Shown here one piece after another: positions 1-9,026 of a stretch of DNA of 64,000 nucleotides. Made by a program: the position numbers and the translations under genes. The DNA is from Argyresthia goedartella. Taxonomy: Eukaryota > Arthropoda > Insecta > Lepidoptera > Argyresthiidae. Numbering within the stretch: position 1 is the first letter of the stretch; each line of letters opens with the position of its first letter. The stretch spans positions 15,805,579-15,869,578 of the forward strand of contig OX463816.1 in assembly GCA_949825045.1 (NCBI GenBank). The letters run 5' to 3'. The notes beneath the pieces are model-generated. The model worked only from the letters and a program-made list of their open reading frames with translations. It was not told the DNA's origin and searched no databases.

Positions 1-535
1 TGATCGGAAGAGAATCTTATGGGTGATTAAGTGTGTGTTTCCCAGAACACCTTTTTCTTCAAAAGAGATTGTCTTGAAGCGTTGGATGATGTCATTAGCG
101 ATGTTCTTTTGATTAGGAGTTAAATGCTCATAAGGTAAAACTTTAATATCTTTAGTGTCGATAGCAAAGCATTTAGGATCTGTAAAGTTAAGAGAAGTTA
201 AAACACTAGGTAGAAGATTAAATTTTCTCCAAAAGTCGATACCTAGTATTAGAGAAGGGAATATTTCAGGGAAAACATAAGCTTTAATCAAGTGAGTTTC
301 GTTATTGAAATGGACAGGTAAGTCAAAATAACCCAAGGAATTAATTTTTTGATTATTAGCAGTAGAGACAGTAATAATATCTGACTTGAAAAGTTTGCAG
401 CCCAGTTTAAGAATTTCCAAATGAGAATTATTACCCAGAATAGTTACTGAGCTGCCAGAATCTAGTAAACCAGATAAAGTTAAGTCATAAATTTTGACAT
501 TAACGAATGGACGATTAACCTCTCCTTTCCCGCCG
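1..535 (-). pseudogene. Ty3/gypsy pol, protease and start of RT (partial)
   Basis: An open minus-strand frame runs from about 535 to the left edge. It carries a retroviral-type aspartic protease active site (LLDSGSSVTILG, around 450-485), followed about 75 residues later by the second protease signature LILGIDFW. The downstream linker toward reverse transcriptase is still open at base 1, so the rest of pol lies outside the window. The protease would cleave the Gag-Pol polyprotein in the capsid. It shares orientation with the gag at 6145-7554 and the LTR at 7791-8590, so I infer one element split by the 540-5990 insertion block. Just upstream, two near-copies of the string CAAYAD (540-600) may be target-side duplication or degraded coding sequence. 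Protease identity is secure; assignment to the same copy as the gag is inference. Confidence 0.8.
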
Positions 536-1820
536 TCAGCATAAGCAGCGCGGCACCGATCACTCTATGTACCGCTGTCAGCATAAGCAGCGGGATGACT
601 AATATTTTTGAAACCGGTATTTTTTATCCAACGGTTGGACCAATTTTTACGGTTCGATCATGTGTGGACACCCAATTAGACAAACTTTATGGTCTGTGTG
701 CTAGTTTATGCTTTTCCGTAGAAAAAAATAATTCAACCGCGTTTTGAAAATCACTTTCTTCCGGACGCTCCCAACGTATGTGGTGGTGAAATTTTATTGA
801 GAGAAAAGTGTGGTTTTTTTGGTGAATTGAGGTAAGTATTTGTTTTATTCATATTTACAACTCTATTTGCGATAAACAAACCACAAATCATAGTAAAATT
901 CATCAAGATGTCCAGAAAATCGGCAAATTTACATGATACGTCATGCAACCAGACGGATTCCCCCCAATGCTATTTGTAATTCCAATGAGAAATACAGTTA
1001 GATTTCAATAAAAAATACACATATCTTATTGGAAATCTTATAAGGAATCCATTTTTATAGGTTTCTTTATCAAAATAATGTACCAATTTGCTGATTTTCC
1101 GTCAGAAACGTGATCAGGCATCCAATTCACATGCTTCACACGCACACATAAGCATTCCGCGACGCCATTTTACTCACACACAGACAGAATCTCACTACAG
1201 GGTGCGGGTGTTTTCAGTCATATTCGGTGAAACTCCATATCATAGGTTTCGGGGTGATGTGATGATTGGGGTTTCGGCTCACCTTTAGCGGATGACCTAC
1301 TCACTGGGGCGTCCAAACTTTTTTAGCATCATGCTGGGGTCATTTGATCATCTTTCTGAAAGTTTCAGGGTGCGGAATTCAATAGTTTTTAAGATATGAT
1401 TTTCTGAAAATCTGAAAATACTTTGTAAAATTATGTAACGCAACGCAAATAATATGTTTAAATCTTGTCTGTGGTCAAAATATATTACCTACATTTCGTT
1501 GTACGCATATTTGAAAAGATGAGAATTCATTAAAAAAAGGAGGAAATGTGGAAACTTTTTTTAATAATACCTATTTTAATAAAAACGTTCATTTAACTTG
1601 CAATTTATGTTTGTTTATTTATTTTACGTCAATCAAAGTTAATTTAGTATTTCTTTCGTAAAATATCACTTTTGATAATAAAAAGCTTGTAATTTTTGTT
1701 TAAAACGGAACACATTTTGTTGGGGCGTTTTGCCACGTTTTTGGTTGGGCGGCAAAGTAGTAGTCCCTTTTCTAGTAGTTTCGCGAATGTTCTATTTTCT
1801 TGTTCTCTCGATATTTACAA

Positions 1821-2210
1821 GCAAAAACAACTGGATAGAGTAGGTTATTGTGGCTACTTTTCAATCGGGTTATAGGTTATGTTAGAACGTTGAAGAAGAT
1901 AAACCGCAGCGGAGCGTATGCAAACAAAAACTATTGGCTAGAGTAGGTTATTGTGGCTACTTTTCAATCGGGTTATAGGTTATGTTAGAACGTTGAAGAA
2001 GCTAAACCGGAGCGGAGCGGAGCGGAGCGGAGCGGAGCGAAGCGTATGCAAACAAAAACAATTGGCTAGAGTAGGTTATTGTGGCTACTTTTCAATCGGG
2101 TTATAGGTTATGTTAGAACGTTGAAGAAGCTAAACCGGAGCGGAGCGGAGCGCAGCGTATGCAAACAAAAACGATTGGCTAGAGTAGGTTATTGTGGCTA
2201 CTTTTCATGT
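1821..2210 (+). repeat. Minisatellite, 100-125 bp unit with variable GGAGC insert
   Basis: Three full units and one truncated unit, each beginning near GCAAACAAAAACnATTGGCTAG. They contain the constant segment GGTTATTGTGGCTACTTTTC and end in TAAACCG plus a variable run of the pentamer GGAGC before AGCGTATG. The pentamer count differs between units (one in the first, about six in the second, about three in the third), so a microsatellite sits inside a minisatellite. The last unit stops at GGCTACTTTTCATG. Confidence 0.85.
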
Positions 2211-2307
2211 AAATTTTGATGATAGCATTATGGAGCATTTGTGGAGGAGAAAGGTGTCGAGGCAGAAAAATGACCCTTTCGAAGAAAGCAACTAGGCATT
2301 TCCGCGC

Positions 2308-2520
2308 GGGGGGGGGAGTAATAGGGGGGGGGGGGGGGGCATCTACCCCCTTCCTCCTCCCCCCACTCAAAGATCAAGGTCAGTCTAAAATTTGTTTTAA
2401 TTTAACAACATAACCTCAAAACTTTAAATAATCATATCTCAGAAACTAGGCATTTCCGCGGGGGGGGAGTAGTAGGGGGGGCATCTACTCCCCTCCCCCA
2501 TCCCCCCCTCCCCCCTCAGG
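2308..2520. repeat. Duplicated G-run/C-run segment
   Basis: Two related segments (about 2296-2365 and 2448-2520) each start GGCATTTCCGCG, then a G run, AGTA, a second G run (18 consecutive G in the first), CATCTAC and C-rich stretches. They are direct copies with different homopolymer lengths. Such tracts could form G-quadruplex or hairpin structures and are prone to sequencing error. Confidence 0.7.
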
Positions 2521-3052
2521 GTCAACAAAAGTAGGTCATCCGCTAAAGTCCTTCCGGGGTTTCCATATCAAAGGTTCCGCGGGTTTATGATTGGAGTTCA
2601 GTGTCGATAAGGGGGCGGAAGCCCCTTTTTTTTATCAATGGAAAAATCCAGCATCCAGCGACTTAGAAAAATTGTGTTAAAAATTGTGTTAAAAAATATT
2701 TTTTTGACTGTTATTTTTTGCTTCGGAATCGTGTAGTGCTGCTTTTTGCTATCACTTTTGGTTATAAACATTTTCCTCGTGCACCTCACCGATTTCGAGA
2801 TATACGTCATATTATGTTTGTAATATCGATATCTCTATAAATATTGGTCCTAGGGAAAACATGCATATGACATAAAATTATGCTCGTAAGACACCCTACA
2901 CGATGCCTAAGTGAAAATATCAAAATAAAAAAAAAAAAAAAAAAATAAAATAAAAAAATAACAAATTTGTGTCATATTGTGTTAACTTTTCTTTTTAGGC
3001 GGATTCGTTTGCCTGCAAGTTCAGATATGTACTTTTGACAATTTAGTGTAAA

Positions 3053-3595
3053 ATGACAAAAAAATGCAAAATTACACAAATTTGTAAAAGTGCACAGAGT
3101 GTACGTTTTGATCCTAATGCCTTAGCTACTTTTTTCAGAATGGATCATGACTATCATGCCCAGCTTGCGCGTCGGTCGCCGCCGGTGCGCATTATATCCG
3201 ATGAGAAGCTGGTGTATGTGCGCTCCCGCTCCGGTCGGATGAAGGTAAATAATTGAAATTTCACTCGCATCGTTTTTGCTTCGTTTCCTTTTATATTTAT
3301 ATATATACATATCCATTAATTTGTTCCATTCAGCAGCCTAAACGGTCTGAATATAGTTTTACCAAGTATAATTAAATATTTACCTGGGAAATGTGAAGTT
3401 TTATACTAAAAGGACACAAATAATTATACTGCAAATGTCACTGACTGCCAGTCTGGTATTTTGTTTATATTTAATTTGCCTATTTTATTTATGTTATAGA
3501 TGGTGAAGCAACCAGCTTCTCTGGGCCGGAGCGGGAGCGAGGGCGACTCCTCCCCGCAGCCGTCGACATCAAGGCGCTGCCGGCATGCCTACTGA
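3053..3595 (+). CDS. Possible two-exon 95-aa ORF inside the TIR element
   Basis: Exon 1 (3053-3244) opens with ATG inside the TIR and gives 64 codons ending in SGRMK. A GT begins at 3245 (GGTAAATAATT) and an AG ends at 3499 (TTATGTTATAG). Exon 2 (3500-3595) continues in phase 0 for 31 codons, rich in Ser, Arg and Pro, to TGA. Both splice signals match animal consensus. I do not recognise the product, and an ATG within a TIR may be chance. Expression or conservation in other copies of the repeat would decide it. Confidence 0.3.
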
Positions 3596-3788
3596 CTGAT
3601 ATCTGACTGTGTACTGATGGCTGGTTAATATGTCTCTGTAATAGGGGTTTTAAAACTACGCACACCTCGCTTTGGACCGGTTTCGGTCGGGTGTATCGCT
3701 TGCTTGAGTGGGTAACTAAAACTACTAAAATATGCCATATCATATAACTTCCACGTTGCAGCATCAAACTGGTGGAAGACTGGTGTGT

Positions 3789-3956
3789 TGGGAATGCCTG
3801 CCTTCAGGAAGTTGATGAGTCGCAATCGCTTTCATGGACAGTTGATATAACCAAATGCCCTTGACGAGGTACCTCAAATCCCGTGCTACTGATGTCATTG
3901 GGACGATGAATCGCAAAAGGGCACACGTCCCTGCTGAGATAAAATCGCTCAATGAC
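3789..3956 (+). pseudogene. piggyBac-type transposase relic
   Basis: Plus-strand frames contain GMPAFRKLMSRNRFHGQL (3789-3842), which resembles the piggyBac DDE_Tnp_1_7 motif around MSRxRF. Shortly after, in another frame, comes ATDVIGTMNRKRAHVPAEIK (about 3880-3950), resembling the later GTxRxNRKxxP motif of the same family. In intact transposases these motifs lie well apart on either side of catalytic residues, so an internal deletion plus frameshift is inferred. No complete catalytic triad remains and the copy is dead. Family assignment rests on two motifs. Confidence 0.5.
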
Positions 3957-4047
3957 TCCTGTGGGCATTTATGTCTTGCTAGACACATCTAAATCAGCCA
4001 TCAGTGTGTGATTGTAATTCTCCTCCTTCATAGCGTTAGCGATCCGG

Positions 4048-4326
4048 ATGTTTCTATCTTTTTGTGTGTAATTTTTATGTGTGTATGTGTCTAATGTTTA
4101 TGTGTTTGTGTAAATAACAATTTCTATTTGTGGCCAACTACCTAACTATCTCATAACTTGTATAGAAATTGTTTACTTTAACAGTTGCAATGTTTCTATC
4201 TTTTTGTGAGGAATGTTTATGTGTCTAATATTTATGCGTTTGTGTAAATAACAATTTCTATTTGTGGCCAACTACCTAACTATCTTATAACTTGTATAGA
4301 AATTGTTTACTTTAACAGTTGCAACA
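4048..4326. repeat. Tandem duplication, unit about 140 bp
   Basis: Unit one (4048-4189) and unit two (4190-4326) both begin ATGTTTCTATCTTTTTGTG, share TAAATAACAATTTCTATTTG, and end TTTACTTTAACAGTTGCAA. They differ by small indels and substitutions. No coding potential is evident. Confidence 0.85.
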
Positions 4327-4559
4327 AAATTATTTTTCATTTTTCCGTAATTGTGTACTTTATTCCATTTTTTATACGGTAAAAGTTACAAATATCAGTC
4401 AAACAACTATCTAAGAACTTGTATAGAATTGTTTACCTACTTACTTACTGTTTACTACTTTTCCATAATTGTGTACTCGTGTGTGTGTAAATATAATGTA
4501 TACAGTTTCATTGTGCATTAGTACTGTCCTGTTTTTTAAACAATTATGTCTCGCCCAGG

Positions 4560-4775
4560 TTTGCTGGAAGAAATATCTTTTTAGAGATAAGCTCGCCTGT
4601 TGTTATAAAATTTCTTTTAAGTACATTTTTATGCACAGGGCAATAAAGAATATGAATATATAAGTATATAAATTTTGCTGGAAGAAATATCTTTTTAGAG
4701 ATAAGCTCGCCTGTTGTTATAAAATTTCTTTTAAGTACATTTTTATGCACAGGGCAATAAAGAATGTGAATATAT
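4560..4775 (+). repeat. Two direct copies of a LINE 3' tail
   Basis: The segment TTTGCTGGAAGAAATATC ... GGGCAATAAAGAAT occurs at 4560-4660 and again at 4675-4775 with near identity. Both carry the AATAAA-type signal and the AGAGATAAGCTCGCCT block. A diverged relative is at 17433-17525. This is the conserved 3' end of a LINE family common in moths; the family name is inference. The two copies may come from tandem duplication or successive truncated insertions. Confidence 0.65.
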
Positions 4776-5000
4776 AACTATATAAATTTTTGTTCTTTTT
4801 TATTTTTCCAAAACCTAATTACACAATTACACATTAGGTAGGTGGTAGCTAATTACTAATTACACATTTCAAATAATTGTTTATTTTTTACAAATTTGTG
4901 TAATCTTACACTAAATTGTCAAAAGTACATATCTGATCTCGCATAACACTAGTTAACACAATATTACACAATATTACACTTTGTAAGAACAGTAGGTATC

Positions 5001-5925
5001 TGTACTTGCGCGTGAACGGAGCCGCGTGGAAACACTTCATATACACATAACAACTAAATACTAGTTAACTCAAACTTACACCATACCTACACGAACGAAA
5101 CACCAGTTTAGCTATTTTACCTAGAATCAAATCACGGCGAAACATTTTCTTCGTTCCATCTTTGCACACTCTGTATAATTGCATATCGTACACCTGCCGT
5201 GACCTTGAGAAAGCCCAGAAACAACACACCGTGACACGAAATAACATGCATGATTTTGAATTATTTTTGTATGAAAAGGTACATAGTACGATACACTGTT
5301 AGAAAGCCTAGTTTGTCTTCTACTTAGAACCACTAATTCTAGAATGATAAGTATCACCTATTGCCTATAAATTCAATAATAGTACAAAGTGTTGATTTCT
5401 ACCTATTTTATACTTTCCTTACGAGATATGGCGTCCTCACACTTATCATTTATGATTTAGTGGCAAATACCACTTGTTTTCCTCTTATTGAATAAATTAC
5501 CTATCCTAGGAACTAACAAATATAACGCTAGGTAGTCTAGTCTCTTCACAAATAATTTCACAAGATTTGCATAATTCGCGCGATGCGTCAGTTTACTTTC
5601 CGTATTTTATGAAAATTTGAAACGCTGAAATATTCGAAAGTTTCTATAAGAACACCCTGATGTTTTTATTGTTTTGAAAAGGTTATTTTGTGTAGATTAC
5701 GTAGGTATCAAACAACATGTACATGTTGTTGATAATTTTCTGATGTCGGCTAGATTTGTGTCGAGAGGGAGCATTTTCATAGAAGTCTGTGTTTCTCATG
5801 CCAGTACAAAAATAAACTAAGGTCACAGTGATATTTTCTACACATTGTGTAAAAGAAGGTTTCATTAGCTACTCAGATATACAACTCCCATAATTCTAAG
5901 TGTTACCATTCCAACAGAATCACTT
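5001..5925. other. Non-coding stretch, nothing recognised
   Basis: AT-rich sequence with only short chance frames on both strands. I see no domain, repeat array, tRNA or terminal structure. Confidence 0.6.
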
Positions 5926-5989
5926 GATATATTAGTCAAGTGCCGCGCAGCCCGCACGCTCAAAAACACTCCGGTATTTGTAGTTTTTG

Positions 5990-6142
5990 ACGTCTCGAAC
6001 TCCCGGGAAAGGAGAGGTTAAGATCTTGTTCTTTGGAGTAGAGTGTAGAAGAGATTTTGTAGCAAGCAAAGAAGTTTTGAATTGTTTTGATCCAATTAGT
6101 CCACTCGTCCTTATCAAAATTTGAGTTACTCTTCAAGTCAGC
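5990..6142 (-). pseudogene. Gag-pol linker remnant of the minus-strand gypsy element
   Basis: Directly downstream of the gag stop (minus orientation), a frame offset from gag reads ADLKSNSNFDKDEWTNWIKT and continues for about 25 residues before losing sense near 6004-5990. Its charged, Trp-containing character and position suit the start of the pol frame in Ty3/gypsy elements that use a frameshift. The protease expected next is found only at 535-1, which marks the insertion point near here. Confidence 0.45.
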
Positions 6143-6144
6143 AG

Positions 6145-7554
6145 TTAGTTTTTTGTACTAGTATTAGGTTTGGGAGAACAAGTAGGGCACTCTGCAGTTT
6201 TAAAACCCTTAAGACCACATTTGAAACAAATCACGAATCGTGGTTGAGTGCAACTGTTCAAAGTATGACCTAGTTTACGACAGCGAACGCAAAAAGAATT
6301 TTTTTGGAAAGCTGCAGTTTCAGAGAGACTATTAACTTGTCTAGAACGGTATTTGTAGGGTGGAGTGAATTTATTCATGAAGGGAGGAGAAGGTCGTGAG
6401 TTATTAGAAGAGTTTGGAGAGTCAACTGAACTTGAAGTAGAATGCTTGTAGTTGAATTCAGAAACATGAGGACTTTGTTGCAAATTTGGTTCTTTAAATT
6501 GTTTATCTCTGTCTAGGAACTTTTAATAGTTTTGGCAAGTGGCCAGAAGAGAATCGATAGAGTCAATGTCTTTTAGAGCTACGAAGACTGAATAGCATGG
6601 GCGAATATTTCTCAAAATAATCTCCAATTGTTCTGTTTCAGAGAGTCTTTTTGAAAGGCGAGCGAACATTCCAGACATGATGGATATAAAGATGACGATA
6701 GGTTCATCACGACCTTGAGTACGATTCCTAATCGCTTCTAGAAGTTTATGATCATAATCAAAACCACCAAAATCTTTGATTAGTAAAGAAGAAAGTTCGT
6801 TCAAAGTTAAGTTTGGATTCTGATTATATTTAAATCTGAACCAATGAAGGGCATTGTCGGTGAAAATTTCGAACGCCTGAGGAATCAACAAGTCCTTGGA
6901 CAAGCCACGAGCTAAGCTATATTCTTCAAGTTTTTGAAGAAAGGATCTTGGACAGCTTTTACCATTGAAGGTGTGTCTTTTCAGATCCTTGAAGACGTTA
7001 GTTGGAGGGAAAGATTGCGGTGGTGGTGGAGGATACGGGGAATGGGTCTGGACAGAAGTTTGAGAAACAAGAGGGGGTTCCATGACAGTCGGGTCAGCAG
7101 GAAGTGATGGAGAGTCATTTGCAGTTGAAGATGGACTCAAGGATTCGAATTGTTTAGAAAGAGCGTCAAATTTCATCTTCAAAGTATCGAAACTAGCTTT
7201 AGAATCTGGATATAAGTCAGTATCTATTCGCTCCAATCTGTAAAAAACATGATTAATAAAAGTTTCTATTAATCGTAAGTATTTGGTTTCACCTTGTAAA
7301 CATTTTTCAATTTTACAATCCAGGTAAGTCAGAGTAGAACCAATTTGAGACAAGTCATCCTCAATCGGATCTGAAGAAGTCAGAATATCTTCAGAGTGAT
7401 ATTTCGCAACTAAACGCAAAACCTGTTTTATAAGAAGCAAAATAGTATTAGCTGGTTCCTCACATCTAATCTTTACTTCGTATTCGAGCTCGGCCTTGTT
7501 AAGGAATTCGTACTTAATAACCCTTTCCATTGTTATAGTTAAGTGTAGAGTCAA
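6145..7554 (-). pseudogene. gag: Ty3/gypsy gag with one in-frame stop
   Basis: Minus-strand gag reading from ATG at 7554. A Pro-rich linker (about residues 150-190) precedes a retrotransposon capsid region (HTFNGKSCPRSFLQKLEEYS ... ALHWFRF, roughly residues 195-340). The frame is stopped by TAA at 6523-6525, then continues in the same frame to 6145. The C-terminal part holds one good zinc knuckle, CVRCRKLGHTLNSC (C-X2-C-X4-H-X4-C), and a second, CFKCGLKGFKTAEC, where the histidine is replaced by Phe. Gag would form virus-like particles and bind the element RNA. The PBS and LTR lie just upstream (7776-8590). A single nonsense codon in an otherwise open gag suggests moderate age. Confidence 0.85.
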
Positions 7555-7570
7555 GTGTTATAGAAGTAAA

Positions 7571-7592
7571 GTGAAGTGAAGTGAAGTGAAGT
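7571..7592. repeat. (GTGAA)n microsatellite in gypsy leader
   Basis: Four to five tandem copies of GTGAA lie immediately 5' of the gag start on the minus strand, in the leader between the primer-binding site and gag. Confidence 0.8.
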
Positions 7593-7775
7593 AATGTAAG
7601 TTAAATGTAGGCCTAAATATAATCCAGATAAGTTGAAAAACTAGATGAAGTTTTGTTTTAGAATTTGGAAAATGTGAAAAGGATGAATAGATAAAGATTT
7701 AAGAGTGAAAGAGAAAGCAAATCAAAGGGAAAGAGACAAGGCGCAGAAAAGGTGAAGAGTGGAGAAGAACTTTTA

Positions 7776-7787
7776 CGTTGGGCGCCA
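7776..7787 (-). promoter_or_regulatory. Primer-binding site of the minus-strand gypsy element
   Basis: On the minus strand the sequence TGGCGCCCAACG begins three bases (TTT) after the LTR end at 7791. TGGCGCC-type sequences complementary to a tRNA 3' end are the usual minus-strand DNA primer sites of Ty3/gypsy elements. Its position between the LTR and gag fits. Confidence 0.8.
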
Positions 7788-7790
7788 AAA

Positions 7791-8590
7791 TGTCGTGTAA
7801 CTATACGAACCTAACCAGAACCTAACAGAAAACAACCAGAATAAAATTTAGTAGTAACAGTTTATTAGTTATTTACAATGAAGACGATAAAAAAATGATA
7901 CGAAGATGAGGATGCATGAGATGAGAACAGGTTTTTTTAAAAAACACAGGTTAAGTAAAAAAGGGAAGCGGAGGACACGGAGAGTAGGAGACCGGTGGGG
8001 TTAATGTCCAGGATGCAGGTGTATTTGTTGTTGTAGATGTTGTTGAAATCGTCGATGTAGGTAGCGGGCGTACTTGTAGTTACGGCTCGCAGGATCCCGT
8101 TGTAGGATCGGCTCGCAGGATCACGTTGTAGGAGCGGCTCGCAGGATCGTGTTGTAGGAACGGCTCGCAGGATCCCGTTTGTAGGAACGGCTCGCAGGAT
8201 AGTGTTTGAAGGAACGGCTCGCAGGATCGTGTTTGAAGGAACGGCTTGCAGGATCCCGGGGTAGTGCGACCCCGGGATAAGGCCTTTAGGTGGTACTTCT
8301 AGTTCAGAAGCTGAAGTGAGACCCTCGAATTTTAGAAATGTTCCGATTTTATACCCTATTTGGAGAGTTCTAAAAATTATTTAAATTAAACGTAATTTTT
8401 GTGAGTGGCCAAGAGAGAAAAAGTATTTTTGTAAAGGTATTGAAGCAAACATATCAGACCGCTAACGAGTTTGAATGGACATTGCCATGACAACCAGACA
8501 AACAAGGACGTCAACAAATGTCAAAGTTTGGTTTCAGGCTCGTAATACGGAAAACAACAAAAAAACCATGAAGTAAATGAAGTAACAATG
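7791..8590 (-). mobile_element. 5' LTR of the minus-strand Ty3/gypsy element
   Basis: The inner edge is clear: on plus it starts TGTCGTGTAAC at 7791, i.e. ...ACA on the element strand, next to the PBS. AATAAA on the minus strand (plus TTTATT at 7861-7866) lies about 70 nt from that edge and could be the poly(A) signal. The LTR contains a 31-bp tandem array (8082-8262). The outer edge is estimated near 8590 because the partner LTR is outside the window. Confidence 0.6.
8082..8262. repeat. Tandem array in LTR, unit about 25-31 bp, about 7 copies
   Basis: Seven copies of ACGGCTCGCAGGAT followed by short variable linkers such as CCCGTTGTAGGA or CGTGTTTGAAGGA. Copies differ mainly in the linker. 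LTR-internal arrays of this kind often mark promoter or enhancer modules; that role here is inference. Confidence 0.9.
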
Positions 8591-9026
8591 AATGTAAAAA
8601 TGTAGCGCACTAGCGCGCACGAAGCCCGAGATTGCAGAGTTTCGGAGAAAGCCAAATACAAGGTCACCAAAGGTAAACCCCTTCGCTATCGATTTAGAAG
8701 TGCTGATATTGTGAAAATACAGAGCGAAAATGATTTGTTAATGTGTTCTTATGGTTTAAAACGATACAGGGTCCTATGAAAATAAAGGTGATACCAAATA
8801 TCAAGCTTTACAGCTCAGCAAGTATCCAGATGAAAAGCATGAAAGCATGAAAAACAAGAATAGCATGTAAGTAGCATAACACTACAAGATATAAAACTCG
8901 GTTCCTATTGTTTAAGGAAATCAACATTATTTAAGTTATAGTTTAGGGTTCCCTCATTTGGGTTATAAACTGAAGGGTCCAATAAAATTGAGTTACTGCA
9001 AATTGTGAGTAAGTATCGTTCCGATC
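8591..9026. other. Leader or flank upstream of BEL gag
   Basis: AT-rich sequence between the gypsy LTR and the BEL/Pao gag start. I compared it with the BEL 3' flank (14732-15040) and found no LTR-length match, so a 5' LTR is not recognisable. Part is presumably the untranslated BEL leader. Confidence 0.5.

Larger units (their letters stand above)
1288..2543. mobile_element. Possible Tc1/mariner-like MITE with 14-bp TIRs and TA target site
   Basis: GCGGATGACCTACT starts at 1288 and its reverse complement ends at 2543. Each is flanked outward by TA and by matching T/A bases (TTTA before, TAAA after). A TA duplication with short TIRs suggests a Tc1/mariner-type non-autonomous element. No transposase frame is present inside; the interior is AT-rich sequence, a minisatellite and G-rich tracts. 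With only 14-18 bp of inverted identity the call is tentative. Confidence 0.35.
2966..5000. mobile_element. DNA transposon with long imperfect TIRs and piggyBac relics
   Basis: The left segment 2966-3085 is matched, inverted, by about 4880-4985. Shared strings include AGATATGTACTTTTGACAAT, TTAGTGTAA and ATTACACAAATTTGT, and both sides have TTAA next to CACAATAT-like sequence. The interior holds a possible two-exon small ORF, a broken piggyBac-type transposase relic (3789-3956), a 140-bp tandem duplication and two copies of a LINE 3' tail. The relic and TTAA make a degraded piggyBac-related element likely, but I do not see the usual CCC start, so the exact ends are uncertain. Confidence 0.5.
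540..5990. other. Composite insertion block splitting the gypsy element
   Basis: This block separates the gag end from the protease of the minus-strand gypsy element, parts that are normally adjacent. It holds a possible TA-flanked inverted-repeat element (1288-2543), a GGAGC-rich tandem array, G/C homopolymer tracts and a long-TIR element with piggyBac relics (about 2966-5000). The remaining parts (600-1280, 2550-2960, 5001-5925) are AT-rich with only short chance frames. The 18-bp string CGGGAAAGGAGAGGTTAA lies inverted at its two edges (515-532 on minus, 6004-6021 on plus). Exact ends and order of insertions are not resolved. Confidence 0.55.

Noticed and set aside
8082..8262. CRISPR-like array (repeats with variable spacers)
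   Set aside because: The spacers are short, related to one another and lie inside a retrotransposon LTR of a eukaryote; there are no cas genes.
8600..9026. 5' LTR of the BEL element
   Set aside because: By eye no segment here matches the sequence after the pol stop (14732-15040).
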